A DNA stretch of 50,201 bases from an uncultured bacterium (GCA_945831585.1 CAMACY010000007.1:1-50201); one strand, 5' to 3'. Shown: positions 16,860 to 24,744, counted from the stretch's first letter. The notes: generated by a model not told the origin, from the sequence alone. Translations and numbers: made by a program.

Positions 16860-17423
16860 GGTTGTGTTCTCGTTTTCGGTTGTGTTTTCCCCCGCCCCTG
16901 TGGCGGGGAGAAGATTGTGCGGCAGGCCGTTGGTGATGGGGCGCTGCCCTGCGCGGTTGTTGGGGTTGTTGGTGAGCGCCAGCCCCAGCAGCACCAGTGG
17001 TCGGTAGCGGTTGCCACCCAGCGGGGCGGCCAGCTCGGTCGAGTCCAGGCGGTACACCGTGGAAAAGTGTTTGTACACGCGACCCGTGACCAGCGCGCGC
17101 CCGGGCGGGGTCCACTCGATGCGCCCCGCCAACTGCATATTGCCCGCGCCATCGTCAAACAGCGCCAGCTCGCGCACCCATCCTGCCGCTGCCGTGTCCG
17201 GCACCTCAGCCACACCGGGCACGCCGCGGTGGTCAGCATCGATGGGCAGCCCCTCCTCGGGCACGCCGGCGCTCGCGATGGCCTGCATGGCGGCATTGTC
17301 CAGCACCTGCACAATCTGCTCTCCCTCGCACTGAGCGGGGTGGTCGGCGTTGCTCTCAATGTGATACCAGCCGTCGGCGGGGGCATCCATCGGCACTAAA
17401 TCGGATACTTGAATCATTTTCAT
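16425..17423 (-). CDS. Mu gpI-like prohead protease with C-terminal scaffold
   Basis: 332 residues. The N-terminal ~185 residues show LPIDADHRG (about residues 60-68, a likely catalytic His region), VRELALFDDGAG, GRIEWTPPGRA, FSTVYRLDS and LTNNPNNRAGQ, the series expected for Mu I-type serine proteases. The remainder (from MNELEDIKKALGL) is acidic and helical, as in scaffolds. In Mu the scaffold gene Z is nested in-frame in I, and a similar arrangement looks likely here. The protease trims scaffold and head proteins during maturation. Confidence is high for the family. Confidence 0.8.
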   Translation of the reverse strand: MKMIQVSDLVPMDAPADGWYHIESNADHPAQCEGEQIVQVLDNAAMQAIASAGVPEEGLPIDADHRGVPGVAEVPDTAAAGWVRELALFDDGAGNMQLAGRIEWTPPGRALVTGRVYKHFSTVYRLDSTELAAPLGGNRYRPLVLLGLALTNNPNNRAGQRPITNGLPHNLLPATGAGENTTENENTTMNELEDIKKALGLPPEATAADCVAAIEAIKSEAAAAADAEAETLLNAEGLCDLPEEEKKEIKDGLVTNRSLALMTIRAYKERRSAGAYTRLPRYATNGTPRTGCKPSVSAIINRAKEIQKAERAAGRTCSFWRAHGMAKLEANK

Positions 17424-17445
17424 GCTTGGTGGTTTTCACGCTATT

Positions 17446-17739
17446 TCAGATTTCCCCTTTGCCGAGTTTAGCAGGGGGTTGGCAGGGGGGGATGTTCCCT
17501 GCGGGCGACATCTGTGCGCCGGAGACCCTCGGCGCGTTTTTAGGGGCATTTGAGCGTTTTTCCTGCTCGCGCTCCCAGCCGGCGGCAAAGAGGAAGAGAA
17601 AGGCGGTGGCGATGGCACCTCCCCGAATGGCCAGAGCGCGCTCCAGCCAGCACCATGCTTCCGGTGCCAGCACATTCCACCCGAACACCAGCAGGGCTAC
17701 GGGCACCATCACGCCGAATAGGGCGGCGGCTACGTTCAT
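17446..17739 (-). CDS. small two-helix membrane protein, holin candidate
   Basis: 97 residues from the ATG at 17739; a GTG at 17751 is an alternative start. Two hydrophobic segments (ALFGVMVPVALLVFGW and AIATAFLFLFAAGW) are joined by a short loop, followed by a polar tail of about 40 residues. This is the layout of class II holins. Its position between portal and protease is unusual, since the amidase is 5 kb away at the start of the operon. Holin function is inferred from topology only. Confidence 0.45.
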   Translation of the reverse strand: MNVAAALFGVMVPVALLVFGWNVLAPEAWCWLERALAIRGGAIATAFLFLFAAGWEREQEKRSNAPKNAPRVSGAQMSPAGNIPPCQPPAKLGKGEI

Positions 17740-17766
17740 GCAGTCTTTCACCTTGTTTCGCGGTTT

Positions 17767-17883
17767 TTACTGTTGACTTTTTTCTAATTCCTGACTATCG
17801 TGAAGTTCCGGGTGGCACCCTCGGCAGCGCAGATGTATCAGCTGTCGTGCGTAATCTGGGACGTAAACGTCCGTGATGCCCAT
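17767..17883 (-). CDS. 38-aa ORF with a CxxCH motif and a strong ribosome-binding site
   Basis: An ATG at 17883 is preceded by GGAGG at 8-nt spacing, one of the best ribosome sites in the window. The peptide contains LIHLRCRGCHPELHD, a Cys-x2-Cys-His cluster that could bind zinc, then a Gln/Glu-rich end. It fills the 160 bp between portal and the holin-like gene. Mu's Com, also a small zinc protein, is a distant analogy only. Function unknown. Confidence 0.45.
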   Translation of the reverse strand: MGITDVYVPDYARQLIHLRCRGCHPELHDSQELEKSQQ

Positions 17884-17911
17884 CCGTAGAACCTCCGATC
17901 TTGTCGGGGGT

Positions 17912-19885
17912 TTATTTTTTTAACCAGTTTTTGCCTACTAATCGTTCGTTTGCTTTCTTGGGGTGCAGTCCTTCTCCCGGAGCAATAGATGGCTGATTTT
18001 CCGGAGCAAGAATCACTACATTTTTCTTTCTCCTCATCGTAACCTCATTTCTTCGGTCATTGCTGCGCTCTCCATGCATGAGGGTTTCAGACAAGTGCTC
18101 GGAACTTATCTTTTGAGGGTGCGCGGGCCTTTCTGCATGATGGGTACCCCAATACTCTATATCGCCAGGTGCAAGGACTACCTCATGGCTACCAACTTGC
18201 ACGCCTGTACTCACTTTTTTGCCTTTCTTCGCATCATCAAAACCACGTTGCAGCACATCTTTGACTTTTCGTTCGCTATCTCCGGGCTCGGCTAACTTCG
18301 GAGAGCCTGTTTTCCCAAGGTCTGCTTTCCCCTTACTGCCACGGCCTCCTTTTTGCTTGGGGCGCATCGCCCCGGTCACATCACCTTTGCGGGGATGCTT
18401 GGGACACCCAGGCTTTGTGCAGCCATTGGCCACTACATCCTTATCGGAGGGGTCATCCAAGTCAGCCGCCGCGCGCAGGGCTTGCTCGACCTCGGCGCGG
18501 TGTTGCTCCATGCGCTCGCGGTTGGGGTGTTTCAGGGCGGCGAATGCTGCCAGCTCGTCCTCGCTCAGCGGAGCATCGTCTCCCGGCTCGGGCTGTTGCA
18601 GGGGGGATCCGGCATTCAGCACGGGGGCGGTGGTTGTGGTGTCGGCGGCGCTGTTGATGATGCCGGGCATGGCGGCGGGGGCGGGCTCGGTATGCACTTC
18701 CATGCCCAGCTCCTCGCTCACGGCTTCATCGCCGGCGCGCCAGCGCTGCGCGGCGAGCTGGCAGAGCATGTTCACGGTGGCGGCGCGGTCGTTCACGACC
18801 GGGGCGGCGAGGTGGAAGTAGACCACCACGGGCTGCCCGGGGAATTGTGCGGTCAGATGGCGGCGCACGTATTGGCGGTTGATGCACTCGGCTATGCTGA
18901 TGGCATCATTCGCGGCAATCTGCCGGAATGCCTCCATGTGGGCAGACCCCGCCAGGGTGCCGCTGCCGCTCTCGGCCAGCACAGTGAGCAGGCCACCGGT
19001 GGCGCGGCGCACCAGCGCCTTGTCGCACCACTCGGCGCGAGACGAAAACGCATCGGCATTGGCGGCGGTGGTTTCTACGGTGTGGATTTCGCCGCCGTCC
19101 GGGTAGACACCGGCGCCATCACTGGAAATGTCTTTGACGATGGTGGCGTATTCATCGCGCTGATCATCGCTGCTGCCCGGCGGCATCTTGAAGAACAAAG
19201 CCGGGTTGCCGAACACCTCCAGGAAAGAATCCCAGCCATCGATGGCCGCTTCTTTGGCGGAGATCAGGAACATGGCCACCAGGTCGATGGGGCGGGCGAC
19301 CTCGCGCAGGATGACGGCGCTCATGTCGATGGGCTCGGCGCGGGTGCAGCTTGTTTCGGCATGTTCGTTGTAGCACCACACGCCCTCCAGCGCGGGGCGA
19401 CACAGCAGCCAGTGGTGGATGGGCAGCCAGCGTTCGCCGTTGGTGCCGGGCAGCACCTCCAGCGCGGCGTAGCGCCGAAAGTCGGCCAGCCCCAGCCATT
19501 TGATGGCATCGCTCAGGTTTTCGACCGCGCGCAGGCGGCGGGTGATGTACTCTTGCTGCGCTTCGGCCATGGCGTGCAGCGCAGCATCATCGCCCACGGC
19601 GCGGGCATCGACCAGCACCTCCCACTCCATTTCGCCCAGGGCGCTTTGGCGGCGGTGCAGCACGGTGCCCAGCATGTCATCGTATTCTTCCAGCGCGTCC
19701 CAGGCGAGCTGCACATCGGCGTATTTGCCCTCGCGATAGAGCTCGTAGAGGGTGCGCACGCGCTGCGGGTTCAGGCCGCTCAGCGGGTTTTGCACTCGCT
19801 TGGCGCGCAGCATATCGTAGCAGCTCGCGGTGCGGATGTAGCCGTGCTTGCGGATGTTTCGGTGCTTGTCTTCGGCGATGCTCAT
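17912..19885 (-). CDS. portal protein (DUF935/Mu gp29-like) with a long C-terminal extension
   Basis: 657 residues against roughly 500 for Mu gp29. Residues 1-~410 match DUF935 portals: NPLSGLNPQRVRTLYELYR, WDALEEYDDMLGTVLHRRQS, IDLVAMFLISAKEAAIDGW and FLEVFGNPALFFKMPPG. The extension has an Ala/Glu helix, a zinc-knuckle-like NGCTKPGCPKHPRKGD (about residues 485-500), a Lys/Gly linker and a final ~120-residue module with EVVLAPGDIEYWGTHHAERP and RRNEVTMRRKKNVVILAP. DNA for that module (about 17912-18300) is visibly more AT-rich than the rest, suggesting separate origin. Toxin-like nuclease modules are known at the ends of some phage head proteins; whether this is one is unproven. Confidence 0.75.
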   Translation of the reverse strand: MSIAEDKHRNIRKHGYIRTASCYDMLRAKRVQNPLSGLNPQRVRTLYELYREGKYADVQLAWDALEEYDDMLGTVLHRRQSALGEMEWEVLVDARAVGDDAALHAMAEAQQEYITRRLRAVENLSDAIKWLGLADFRRYAALEVLPGTNGERWLPIHHWLLCRPALEGVWCYNEHAETSCTRAEPIDMSAVILREVARPIDLVAMFLISAKEAAIDGWDSFLEVFGNPALFFKMPPGSSDDQRDEYATIVKDISSDGAGVYPDGGEIHTVETTAANADAFSSRAEWCDKALVRRATGGLLTVLAESGSGTLAGSAHMEAFRQIAANDAISIAECINRQYVRRHLTAQFPGQPVVVYFHLAAPVVNDRAATVNMLCQLAAQRWRAGDEAVSEELGMEVHTEPAPAAMPGIINSAADTTTTAPVLNAGSPLQQPEPGDDAPLSEDELAAFAALKHPNRERMEQHRAEVEQALRAAADLDDPSDKDVVANGCTKPGCPKHPRKGDVTGAMRPKQKGGRGSKGKADLGKTGSPKLAEPGDSERKVKDVLQRGFDDAKKGKKVSTGVQVGSHEVVLAPGDIEYWGTHHAERPAHPQKISSEHLSETLMHGERSNDRRNEVTMRRKKNVVILAPENQPSIAPGEGLHPKKANERLVGKNWLKK

Positions 19886-19905
19886 GGGGTGGGGGGAATG
19901 GGGGC

Positions 19906-21366
19906 TTATGGTTTGCGGCCGGTGCGGCGCAGGGCGCCGGCAAGGCGGTGGCGGCGGCTCCGGCGGGGCTCGTGCCGGGTATTGGCAGGCAGGCGGCAGG
20001 GCAGCGGGGTATGTCCTACGCCCGCACCTGCCCGCACGCAGAGGGCGGCGGCGGTGCAGCGGTCAGAGTGCCCATCCTTCGTGCGCGGGGCTTCGTAGCT
20101 GAATTGGCCACCGCTGCATACTTGCTGCATGGCGGAAAGGTCGGTGCGCAGGGCGGGGTCTGCCGGAATGCGCAGGCAGCACCCCTCCATCGACTCGCGC
20201 AGCTTCGGGAAGATCTCGCGCTTGAAAGAGGATGAGAACGTGCAAAGCTCCACTCGCCCGAACTTGTGCGCCTCGGGTTTGTATTCGCCAAACTCGCGCA
20301 CCAGCAGGTCGCCCATGCCGATGCCCATGCCGGTGTAGTCCATGCAGCAGCGGGCGGCTGCCGCCACGCGCTGCCGCAGGATGCTCAGTTGGTCGGCGTG
20401 GCTCATGCCGGCCAGCACCAGCACTTCGCGCGTGTAGAGGACATCGCCCAGGCGCTCGGCCGTCCAGATCACGGTCGGGTCGCTCACGCGCCCGACGTCT
20501 ACGCCCACGCGCAGGTCGCGCCCGCCGCTGAAGAGCTCGGCGGCGGGGTGCAGGGTGGCTTCCGGGCTCTCCGCGCGCAGAATCAGCTCGGTGGGCAGCA
20601 GTTGGCTTTGCGTGTCGACGAATTCGGCGTCCAACTCCTGGCGAACGGCCAGCGGATCACCGATCGCAGCGGCCAGCGTCTCATAATCCACAGGCAACCC
20701 GGCTTCGATAGCCCGGCGCAGCGGCATGCGGTGTACACTCCAGCGCATGGCCGAGCCGACACCCGAGCAAATATCGTAAAATCGTTTCCCGCGCCCGGCC
20801 TTGCCGTTGGGCGTGGACGTCAGAATCACGCGTTTCTCACCGCCGCGCAGGGGGTTGGTGATGGAGGGGAGGATGGCTTTCCACGTGGCATCCGGGTCTT
20901 CAAAAAAGGCGAACTCGTCCAGCCATACGTTGGCACTCATACCGCGCACCGTGTCCGGCTTGCCCGGCACCGCAAGGCATCGGCTCCCATTGGCCAGACG
21001 CAGCGCCCCCGCCTTGCTCTCCATACCGGCAGCCGCCTCCAGCTCCTCGGCAAAGGCGCACTCAAACGCGCGCAACCATTGCTTCACCTTATCCAGCGCC
21101 TCATAGCTCTGGCGTTCGGAGGGAGCGGCGATCATCCACATGGTGTGAGCCCCGGCAATCATCGAAGCCGCCACAATGGCCGCCGTTGCAAAACTCTTCC
21201 CCGTCTGGCGGCTCCATACACCGGCCAAAAAGCGGGAACCGTCCTCGTACCACGCGCGCTGGTAGGGCAGCAGCTTGTGCAGAGGATTCACAGATGCAGC
21301 AACCGCCCGTGGGGGGCGTTTCCGCTTCCCGTTCGCTGTGGCAGCTGCTGCATCCGCTCTCTCCAT
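19906..21366 (-). CDS. terminase large subunit (Mu gp28-like)
   Basis: 486 residues. Walker A-like GVWSRQTGKSFAT (about residues 49-61), Walker B ANVWLDEFAFF (about 145-155), coupling motif ILTSTPNGKAG. The nuclease domain shows VGVDVGRVSDPT, MDYTGMGIGMGD and a late DGHSDRCTAAALC, the three acidic clusters of the RNase H-like fold. It packages DNA into proheads, cutting host-flanked DNA in Mu-like phages. The C-terminal 35 residues are Arg/Pro-rich and may be frame drift. It lies between the gp27-like gene and the portal, as in Mu. Confidence 0.88.
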   Translation of the reverse strand: MERADAAAATANGKRKRPPRAVAASVNPLHKLLPYQRAWYEDGSRFLAGVWSRQTGKSFATAAIVAASMIAGAHTMWMIAAPSERQSYEALDKVKQWLRAFECAFAEELEAAAGMESKAGALRLANGSRCLAVPGKPDTVRGMSANVWLDEFAFFEDPDATWKAILPSITNPLRGGEKRVILTSTPNGKAGRGKRFYDICSGVGSAMRWSVHRMPLRRAIEAGLPVDYETLAAAIGDPLAVRQELDAEFVDTQSQLLPTELILRAESPEATLHPAAELFSGGRDLRVGVDVGRVSDPTVIWTAERLGDVLYTREVLVLAGMSHADQLSILRQRVAAAARCCMDYTGMGIGMGDLLVREFGEYKPEAHKFGRVELCTFSSSFKREIFPKLRESMEGCCLRIPADPALRTDLSAMQQVCSGGQFSYEAPRTKDGHSDRCTAAALCVRAGAGVGHTPLPCRLPANTRHEPRRSRRHRLAGALRRTGRKP

Positions 21367-21389
21367 GTTTGCCTTTCTGCTCTGTGGGC

Positions 21390-21890
21390 TTAACTCAGCC
21401 CGAAAATTTCCTTGATACGCGCCTCTTTTTCCTCCGCGCTCAGCGTCCTGTCCTGCATCGCCGCGGCGGCGGCATCGGCGGCGGCGGCTTTTTTCTCCAG
21501 CAGGTCGATGCGGCGCTCATCCAGCCGCTGCGCCTGCGCTTTGAGCACCAGCTCGTAGAGGGCTTTGATGTGCTTCACCTCCGCTCCGGGCGTGATGGCA
21601 AGCTCCATCGCTCGCGCACGCACGGCATCCAGCGTGGCATCGTCCAGCCCGGTGGTATCTACCGCATCCAGCTCGCGGGCTATCCGCTGCTGGCGTGCCC
21701 ATTTGAGCGGCAGCACATGGATGCTGTAGTAGTCTGACACGCTGGTTTGGCTCACGCTGTGGCCGCACTTGGACATAAACGCACGCACGTCCTCGTAGCT
21801 GCTGCCACACAGCAGCATGTCATCCACCTGCGCGAGTTGTTCCTCACTCAGGCGGGCAAAGGTGCTGTCGGCTCGGAGCTTTTTGCGCAT
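21390..21890 (-). CDS. Mu gp27-like protein (DUF3486 type), probable terminase small subunit
   Basis: 166 residues from the ATG at 21890; an upstream frame extension would overlap the preceding gene. The N-terminal third looks like a helix-turn-helix unit (LSEEQLAQVDDMLLCGSSYE, then VSQTSVSDYYSI), followed by a long Ala/Glu/Lys helix. This is the pattern of DUF3486 proteins encoded just before the Mu terminase. It probably recognises packaging DNA. The next gene starts 23 bp on. Confidence 0.65.
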   Translation of the reverse strand: MRKKLRADSTFARLSEEQLAQVDDMLLCGSSYEDVRAFMSKCGHSVSQTSVSDYYSIHVLPLKWARQQRIARELDAVDTTGLDDATLDAVRARAMELAITPGAEVKHIKALYELVLKAQAQRLDERRIDLLEKKAAAADAAAAAMQDRTLSAEEKEARIKEIFGLS

Positions 21891-21913
21891 GGTCGCTGTG
21901 TGGTGGGGGTGGG

Positions 21914-22177
21914 TCAGGCCTCGGCAATGGCGGCGCGGCCGCTGCCGGTGATGCACCAGCGCTTGGTGCCCAGGGGGGAAATGTCGCAGTGTACCATGGT
22001 ATCTGCCTCCAGCCGGGCGAGGGCGGTCTCGGTCTCGGCCTCAGTGGGCGGGGGCACGATGCTCAGGCGCAGGGAGGCCAGCAGGGCTTTTTGGGGCTGC
22101 ATATAGCGGGCGGGGGTGTTGGCCAGCTCTTCCAGTATGGCGGCGCGGATGCGGCGGCGGCGAGCGTGATTATCCAT
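21914..22177 (-). CDS. Mu gp26-position small protein, winged-helix-like
   Basis: 87 residues. RRRIRAAILEELANTPARYM, then LASLRLSIVPPPTEAETETALARLE and a final LGTKRWCITGSGRAAIAEA give a helix-helix-wing pattern typical of small winged-helix proteins. It overlaps the upstream gene by 8 bp. Its slot between the gp25-like and gp27-like genes matches Mu gp26. Function unknown. Confidence 0.5.
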   Translation of the reverse strand: MDNHARRRRIRAAILEELANTPARYMQPQKALLASLRLSIVPPPTEAETETALARLEADTMVHCDISPLGTKRWCITGSGRAAIAEA

Positions 22178-22592
22178 GGCGGGCGGTGATCAGGTCGATG
22201 ACTTTCTGTTGATTCTGGGCGATGACATCCAGCTTGCCTTTGATTTCGGCGGTGGCGCGGTCGTTGCTGTCGATGCGGCGGTGTACGCGGCGAAAGTCCT
22301 CGCGCACCTCGGCTTGGAAGGTCTCCATCTCTTTGCGGGTGGCGCAGGCGGCGATTTGGCGCACTTCCAGCGGTTGGGGCTCGATGCGGATGGCGTTCAT
22401 TTTTTTGCCGCCTTGCCAGCCCAAGGCGGTGGTGACTCCCAGGGCAGAGAGCAGGCCGGCGAGCTGATACCAGCTCAGGCCGCTGTCCTCGTGCATGGCC
22501 GGGGTGGTGGCGGCGGGAGCGGCGGTATCCTCTGCCCGGAGCGGCAGGCAGAGCAGCAGCAGGGAGATGAGGGTGAGCGCGCGCTTATTCAT
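22170..22592 (-). CDS. membrane-anchored coiled-coil protein (Mu gp25/DUF2730-like)
   Basis: 140 residues. An N-terminal signal-like segment (ALTLISLLLLCLPLRAED), a second hydrophobic stretch (WYQLAGLLSALGVTTALGW) and a C-terminal coiled coil (RKEMETFQAEVREDFRRVHR, then LDVIAQNQQKVIDLI). The second helix plus coiled coil resembles DUF2730 proteins found at this point in Mu-like phages. The extra signal peptide could instead suggest a spanin- or holin-like envelope role beside the amidase. The start overlaps the amidase stop (22589-22592). Confidence 0.55.
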   Translation of the reverse strand: MNKRALTLISLLLLCLPLRAEDTAAPAATTPAMHEDSGLSWYQLAGLLSALGVTTALGWQGGKKMNAIRIEPQPLEVRQIAACATRKEMETFQAEVREDFRRVHRRIDSNDRATAEIKGKLDVIAQNQQKVIDLITARHG

Positions 22593-23176
22593 GCTTGTTC
22601 CAGGTATCGGCGCAGCCCGGCGGCGATGGCGGCGGCTACGGCGGCGGGGTCAGTGGTGGCATCCTGCGGATTGGTGATGAAACCGCATTCGCAGAGCACC
22701 CAGGGGGCGCGCGTATGTTTCAAGATGTACAGGTCTCGGCGCTGCACGGTGGGCTGAGCACGGCCGGGCAGCAGGGCGCACAGCTCGCGAGCAACGGCGG
22801 CGGCAATGCGCTCGCCGGTGGGGCTCAGATAGCACACATGGGCGCCGCGGGGGGCGGGGTCGGGCTCGTTCCAGGTGTTGCCGAAGGTAGCGGTATTGTC
22901 TACGGGGCGGGAGGCGGCATCCATGTGCAGGGAGATGCCGCAGGTGGCGGTGGTGATGCGGTTGGCGGCGGTGGCGGTGGCCACCAGGTCGGCGGTGTTG
23001 CTGCGGTCGGGGTAGTCCAGCACGCTGACGGTGTAGCCGGTAGCGCGCAGGGCGGCGGCGAGGTGGCCGGCGATGATTTCGCAGCGGTCGTGCTCTTCCG
23101 CCCCGCAGCCGCGTGCGCCGGTGCCGCGCGCGTGGCCGATGTCGATCACGATGTGGGTGGGTGTGGTGGCGCTCAT
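22589..23176 (-). CDS. N-acetylmuramoyl-L-alanine amidase endolysin (Amidase_3 fold)
   Basis: 195 residues, no signal peptide. IVIDIGHARGTGARG holds the first zinc histidine near residue 14, with the conserved Glu in GAEEHDR. CGISLHMDA carries the second histidine (about residue 83) and VLCECGFITNP the catalytic Glu near residue 160. It cleaves the amide between MurNAc and the stem peptide, releasing phage at lysis. It is the first gene of the late operon, whereas Mu uses a muramidase-type lysozyme. Lack of a secretion signal implies holin-dependent export. Confidence 0.88.
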   Translation of the reverse strand: MSATTPTHIVIDIGHARGTGARGCGAEEHDRCEIIAGHLAAALRATGYTVSVLDYPDRSNTADLVATATAANRITTATCGISLHMDAASRPVDNTATFGNTWNEPDPAPRGAHVCYLSPTGERIAAAVARELCALLPGRAQPTVQRRDLYILKHTRAPWVLCECGFITNPQDATTDPAAVAAAIAAGLRRYLEQA

Positions 23177-23487
23177 GTGGTGCTTGCAGCTGTGGTGTGT
23201 GGTGGTGCGCGTGGCAGGCGGGGGTCCTCTCCGTGTGGTGCTCCATGTCCCCCCCGCCTGCTGTTGCGCGGGGTGCTACCCGCACGTTGGGGGCGGCGAG
23301 GTGGAATCGGTGCTCGCTCCCCCTGCGGCGGGTGCAGACTCAGGCTAGCAAATCGACCAGCGGGCGGCAGGTGCTGCGCGCGCTATGTGCGCCGGTGCGT
23401 GCTATGCGCGTTATGATTGCAGCTACGCGCCGGAATTTTTTGCAAAAAAATCCCGCATTTGCTACGCGGGTGTGTTATGATGCGCGC
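23177..23487. other. 311-bp region without a confident gene, upstream of the late operon
   Basis: No ORF here looks protein-like. It must hold the leftward late promoter, but I cannot point to a consensus -35/-10 pair, which fits a promoter needing an activator. GTTATGAT occurs at 23410-23417 and again at 23474-23481, and a CCCGC/GCGGG hairpin lies near 23452-23470. The second GTTATGAT appears to be the -10 of the rightward HTH gene. Confidence 0.4.
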
Positions 23488-23757
23488 GTGGAATCGACAG
23501 CACAGCTCAAAAGCCCCAAGGGCATCACGGTGGACGAGGCTGCCGCCCTCTTGCGCTACTCACCTGCAACGGTGCGCCGCCTCATTGCAGACCGCATTTT
23601 GGTAGCCTGGAAACCCGGCGGCCCCGGGGGGCGCAAGTATTTGATTGATGAGGTGTCGCTGGCGCGCTGGCAGGCGGCCTCCATCGCCCGCGCGCGCTCC
23701 GATGCCGCCCCGGTGCAATCCGCCATCCTCCAGGGCGAACTCCCCCTTATCTGGTAA
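23488..23757 (+). CDS. excisionase/MerR-type helix-turn-helix DNA-binding protein
   Basis: 89 residues from the GTG at 23488. GITVDEAAALLRYSPATVRR followed by LIADRILVAWKPGG and RKYLIDEVSLARWQAA is the classic excisionase-family winged helix, about residues 10-60. A -10-like TATGAT at 23476-23481 places the transcript start on or next to the GTG, so it may be leaderless; an upstream ATG near 23401 is an alternative. It is a single rightward gene with its own terminator, set between the leftward late operon and the leftward lysogeny genes. It may regulate the late promoter. Confidence 0.7.
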   Translation: MESTAQLKSPKGITVDEAAALLRYSPATVRRLIADRILVAWKPGGPGGRKYLIDEVSLARWQAASIARARSDAAPVQSAILQGELPLIW

Positions 23758-23763
23758 AATGAA

Positions 23764-23797
23764 GCGAGCCGAGGCTTTCTGCCCCGGCTCGCTTTTT
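23764..23797 (+). terminator. rho-independent terminator after the HTH gene
   Basis: GCGAGCCG (23764-23771) pairs perfectly with CGGCTCGC (23785-23792) across a 13-nt loop and is followed by TTTTT. It starts 7 bp after the HTH stop. Confidence 0.88.
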
Positions 23798-23821
23798 GCA
23801 TGCTGAGAAATTGCTGCGGTA

Positions 23822-24046
23822 TTATCCTAAAAGCTCCAAAAGGGCAATCATGCCCGCAAAGATTGAGATTATCATCGAAATCACTGTTATTTGCATGAAA
23901 ATACGCGCCCAGCGTATTAGCTGATTCAACTCGTGGATATCCAGTTTAATTCCACCTTTCCCCGCTTCGGATAAGGCTGACTCCTTCTTGCCTGCTAAAT
24001 CGGCTATATGATAAGTGTTTTTACCTCTGTTGGTCATCGCGCTCAT
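23822..24046 (-). CDS. 74-aa tail-anchored membrane protein with its own promoter (moron candidate)
   Basis: The polar N-terminus (TNRGKNTYHIADLAGKKES) leads to a single C-terminal hydrophobic helix (ITVISMIISIFAGMIALLEL, about residues 53-72). The region is AT-richer than flanking phage genes. A near-consensus promoter just upstream predicts transcription starting at the ATG. It lies two genes beyond the repressor in the same direction, where lysogens often express superinfection-exclusion or host-fitness genes. No family recognised. Confidence 0.6.
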   Translation of the reverse strand: MSAMTNRGKNTYHIADLAGKKESALSEAGKGGIKLDIHELNQLIRWARIFMQITVISMIISIFAGMIALLELLG

Positions 24047-24052
24047 ACCTGT

Positions 24053-24081
24053 ATTATGATGATCGGTCTCTTACGCGTCAA
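24053..24081 (-). promoter_or_regulatory. sigma70-like promoter giving a leaderless transcript of the 74-aa gene
   Basis: On the minus strand TTGACG (24081-24076) and CATAAT (24058-24053) have a 17-bp spacer. The expected start site is at or next to the ATG at 24046. Just upstream is a perfect palindrome GCACGCGTGC (24091-24100), with a second ACGCGT inside the -35 region, a possible operator. Confidence 0.65.
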
Positions 24082-24145
24082 GATTTTTTTGCACGCGTGC
24101 AGAAGTTCAAAGTGCTTTATAATGTCACTGCTCGGGTCTTAACCA

Positions 24146-24673
24146 TCATTTCAATGCTATCATGTGCTGAAGCTGTTTCTCGATCATTTCTTGCTCGTAG
24201 ACATTAAACACAGCATCCAAGCAATGTTGACCAACTAACGGATCGGTTGAGGAAGCAATAAGCCATTCTGCACCGCGTACTCTCCAGCAATCTTGCATCA
24301 AATTACTGCAAGCATTGTAAAAGTCGCTCATCATCGGAAAATCGGGAACAACGACCTCGCTGCGGTAGTCCGGGGGAGCACCCGTTGCCAGCTGTGCCAG
24401 ATAGGAACTGACAAGATCTATCGCAAACTGTAAACGCATATGAATATTGATCAGTTCGTCTCCTGTGAACTCTGCCTGTGCGATTGTACCGTTCCGCAGG
24501 TGTTGCAAAAACACCTTGACACACGGCTCATCCACCCTGGCTATTATCCGAGGCTTCTTCAAAATTGCATAATCCGGTCGCAGCGCGTCCAATGAAGACC
24601 TGATATCCCGCAATTTCTTGCGCCACTCCATCAGCACAAATGCCTGCTGGTCTTGATCTATTTCTGTTCTCAT
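24146..24673 (-). CDS. 175-aa protein of unknown function in the lysogeny region
   Basis: A soluble, mostly helical protein (MEWRKKLRDIRSSLDALRPD, LRNGTIAQAEFTGDELINIH, ending MIEKQLQHMIALK) without signal, membrane or catalytic motif that I recognise. Codon use and base composition are more AT-rich than the structural genes, hinting at separate acquisition. It lies between repressor and membrane protein on the repressor's strand. By position it is a candidate for superinfection exclusion or anti-phage defence, alone or with the 74-aa membrane protein. That is inference. Confidence 0.55.
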   Translation of the reverse strand: MRTEIDQDQQAFVLMEWRKKLRDIRSSLDALRPDYAILKKPRIIARVDEPCVKVFLQHLRNGTIAQAEFTGDELINIHMRLQFAIDLVSSYLAQLATGAPPDYRSEVVVPDFPMMSDFYNACSNLMQDCWRVRGAEWLIASSTDPLVGQHCLDAVFNVYEQEMIEKQLQHMIALK

Positions 24674-24713
24674 GTTCTGTATGTAGTGAGTTCAAAGTAC
24701 TTTTAATTTCGTT

Positions 24714-24732
24714 GCGGCAACAATGTTGCCGC
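24714..24732. promoter_or_regulatory. 19-bp perfect palindrome between repressor and the 175-aa gene
   Basis: GCGGCAACA-A-TGTTGCCGC. The half-site GCGGCAAC also appears at 25178-25185 inside the repressor/Cro control region, and GTTGCGGC occurs at 24711-24718 and at 25161-25168. It may be a second operator; without a U-run it is a poor terminator. Confidence 0.45.
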
Positions 24733-24744
24733 GACGTTATAAAG

